Shown: piece by piece, positions 50,994-52,163 of the stretch
Position numbering within the stretch: the stretch's first letter is position 1
How the letters are laid out: each line of letters opens with the position of its first letter
Source: an uncultured Lachnospiraceae bacterium
GTDB lineage: Bacteria > Bacillota > Clostridia > Lachnospirales > Lachnospiraceae
Direction of reading: 5' to 3'
Assembly (NCBI GenBank): GCA_947176065.1
Contig: CAMWPB010000031.1
Coordinates: 1 to 52,163, forward strand
DNA length: 52,163 nucleotides
Made by a program: the position numbers and the translations under genes
The notes under the pieces: generated by a model
The model's input: only the letters and a program-made list of their open reading frames with translations
Database searches by the model: none
What the model was told of the DNA's origin: nothing

Positions 50994-51797
50994 TCACTGC
51001 TCCACCAACAATGAATTTCCCTTTGAGAAGTCTCCGTTTGTCCATTCCCATTCCTCTGAAAGCTCCAGTTTCCCACCCTCAGACACGACAGGCACACTGT
51101 GGCACTTTCCTGTCCTCAACTGCATTTCCCGATTCATATGCTGATACACAAAATCAAGTTCTCCGTTCTGCAATACCGTTCCGATCAAAGTGCCTTTGAC
51201 GATATCTCCTCCGCCATATTCCGCCCACAAAAGCGTTCCGCTTTGATGATAGGTAAAAACAGTCTGCCCGCTGACTTCCCCATTTTCAGAGTTCATCTCC
51301 GGCACAAAGCATCTTCCGTCATAGTCAATGTCCGTGCATGTCCTGTTCAGCTTTTTTTCCATAATTTCATACACGAGCACCACCTCATTTCCCACGGGGT
51401 ATCTCTCGTGCTTTACCGTATGAAATCCCAGCTTTTCATAAAGCGCTGCGGCCGGCAGCGAGGCATCCAGATATACGCTGTCATAGTTCTCCCCGATCCG
51501 CGTTTCAAGGGTTTTCATAATCCGTGTCCCAAGTCCTCTTTTCTGGTATTCCGGCAATACATACACTCTGGTGATGTGGTTCCCCTCAAAACAGCCTGTC
51601 GCCACAATTTTGCCGTCCGCCTTCAAAATGCCCACAGAGCCGTTCCCGATGTCCTTTGCGATCGCTTCCTTACTGTGAAGTCCGCAGAAAAAGGCAACCA
51701 CCTCTGCCGGATAATATCGGGGATAAATCGTCTGGATGGTACACTGTACCACATCATAGATATCCTGTAGGTTTTCCATCGTCGCTGTTTCGTACAT
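50994..51797 (-). CDS. GNAT acetyltransferase fused to a small C-terminal beta-rich domain
   Basis: A 267-residue two-domain protein. Residues ~1-150 are a GNAT domain (VYVLPEYQKRGLGTRIMKTLE, DASLPAAALYEKLGFHTV). Residues ~160-267 (DYDGRCFVPEMNSENGEVSG, GTLLWAEYGGGDIVKGTLIG, EEWEWTNGDFSKGNSLL) match a stand-alone ~110-residue Firmicute protein sometimes labelled N-acetylglutamate synthase without proof. ATG 51797 is favoured (GAAGAGGAA directly upstream and GGAGGT further up); a GTG start at 51830 is possible. The fusion suggests that the second domain binds or shapes the acetyl acceptor. Confidence 0.85.
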   Translation of the reverse strand: MYETATMENLQDIYDVVQCTIQTIYPRYYPAEVVAFFCGLHSKEAIAKDIGNGSVGILKADGKIVATGCFEGNHITRVYVLPEYQKRGLGTRIMKTLETRIGENYDSVYLDASLPAAALYEKLGFHTVKHERYPVGNEVVLVYEIMEKKLNRTCTDIDYDGRCFVPEMNSENGEVSGQTVFTYHQSGTLLWAEYGGGDIVKGTLIGTVLQNGELDFVYQHMNREMQLRTGKCHSVPVVSEGGKLELSEEWEWTNGDFSKGNSLLVEQ

Positions 51798-51887
51798 TTC
51801 CTCTTCATTACCTCCAAGCGCATCACACACCTCTAATACGAGCAGTCTATCACACCAAATGTCCCAAAAAACGGACTCGTTATTTTT

Positions 51888-52163
51888 CTACACATCTACC
51901 CTTGTATAGAATGTCGCCCTACCTTTACCATGCCTGTCAACAACCCCGTCCTTCATCAACTGTGTCAACGAATTTTCTACGGAAGCCTTAGACAGGGACG
52001 GCACAAGTTCCATGATCTCACTCTTCGTAAATTTACCGATTTTTTCATAAACTGCTTTCCTGACCATTTCTATTGCAGGCAGTTTTTCATCCACAAGACT
52101 AATCCGGGTCTCAAAATCTCTATAAGCTGCCAGCACGATTCCAAGCATATATTTTATAAATGG
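51888..52163 (-). CDS. Fic-family protein C-terminus, truncated by right window edge
   Basis: The frame is open to the last base, so only the C-terminal ~91 residues are here. KYMLGIVLAAYRDFETRI and VRKAVYEKIGKFTKSEIMELVPSLSKASVENSLTQL, ending HGKGRATFYTRVDV, are the typical C-terminal winged-helix part of Firmicute Fic proteins. The catalytic Fic motif (HPFxxGNGR) would lie outside the window. Fic proteins usually transfer AMP to a target protein; the target is unknown. An ATG at 52148 is internal, not the true start. Confidence 0.8.
   Translation of the reverse strand, partial: PFIKYMLGIVLAAYRDFETRISLVDEKLPAIEMVRKAVYEKIGKFTKSEIMELVPSLSKASVENSLTQLMKDGVVDRHGKGRATFYTRVDV

Overview
This window looks like a chromosomal segment of a Clostridia bacterium, most likely Lachnospiraceae. 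The evidence is a Gram-positive style of promoter and ribosome binding site (many near-consensus TTGACA/TATAAT pairs and GGAGG sites), gene families typical of gut Firmicutes, an AsnA-type asparagine synthetase, a Firmicute-type LexA box and YesM/YesN two-component systems. GC content is moderate (about half, by eye). I see no rRNA, tRNA, CRISPR array, insertion sequence or prophage. The species is not determined.

Left part (1-13.1 kb). The 3' part of an AraC-type regulator runs in from the left edge and converges on a LacI-type repressor gene; both stop codons sit inside one terminator hairpin. Upstream of lacI lies a heterodimeric ABC multidrug-type exporter. It is preceded by a 41-codon leader ORF with a perfect ribosome binding site, its own sigma-A promoter and a strong hairpin, an arrangement like the bmrBCD attenuator of Bacillus. 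A cytosolic GH13 glucosidase, a nuclease-helicase fusion of the XPD/DinG type, an HPr-like protein without the phosphorylatable histidine, and a radical-SAM/DUF4130 DNA-repair pair under two LexA-like boxes follow.

Middle part (13.3-21.6 kb). Plus-strand genes encode an NSS-family amino-acid:sodium symporter, an ANT(6)-type nucleotidyltransferase, a DUF1266 lipoprotein and AsnA. On the minus strand are a BioY biotin transporter with a BirA-type operator over its promoter, a DUF1284 protein, and a GH31 alpha-xylosidase translationally coupled to a small PAS protein.

Sugar-uptake region (19.3-39.4 kb). Two separate carbohydrate loci share one design: a YesM-type sensor kinase, a YesN-type response regulator, a lipoprotein solute-binding protein, two MalF/MalG-type permeases and a GH31 glycosidase. 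Locus 1 spans about 19.3-27.7 kb, locus 2 about 30.5-39.4 kb. Neither encodes an ATPase, so both probably use a shared MsmX-type ATPase elsewhere. The expected job is sensing and importing alpha-linked oligosaccharides (possibly xylose-containing) and hydrolysing them in the cytoplasm. Between them lie a Cof-type HAD phosphatase and a YcxB-like membrane protein.

Right part (39.5-52.2 kb). An L,D-transpeptidase, the glutamate synthase operon gltBD (with a terminator hairpin in the gltB leader), a MATE transporter, a decayed GNAT acetyltransferase gene, a flavin oxidoreductase, two further GNAT proteins (one fused to a small C-terminal domain), a YdeI-family protein, and the 3' end of a Fic-family gene cut by the right edge.

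The most interesting signals are the leader-peptide/hairpin arrangement before the ABC exporter, the paired LexA-like boxes at the radical-SAM repair operon, the gltB leader terminator, the His-less HPr paralogue with a cre-like site, and the repeat and inverted-repeat elements at the sugar and transpeptidase promoters.
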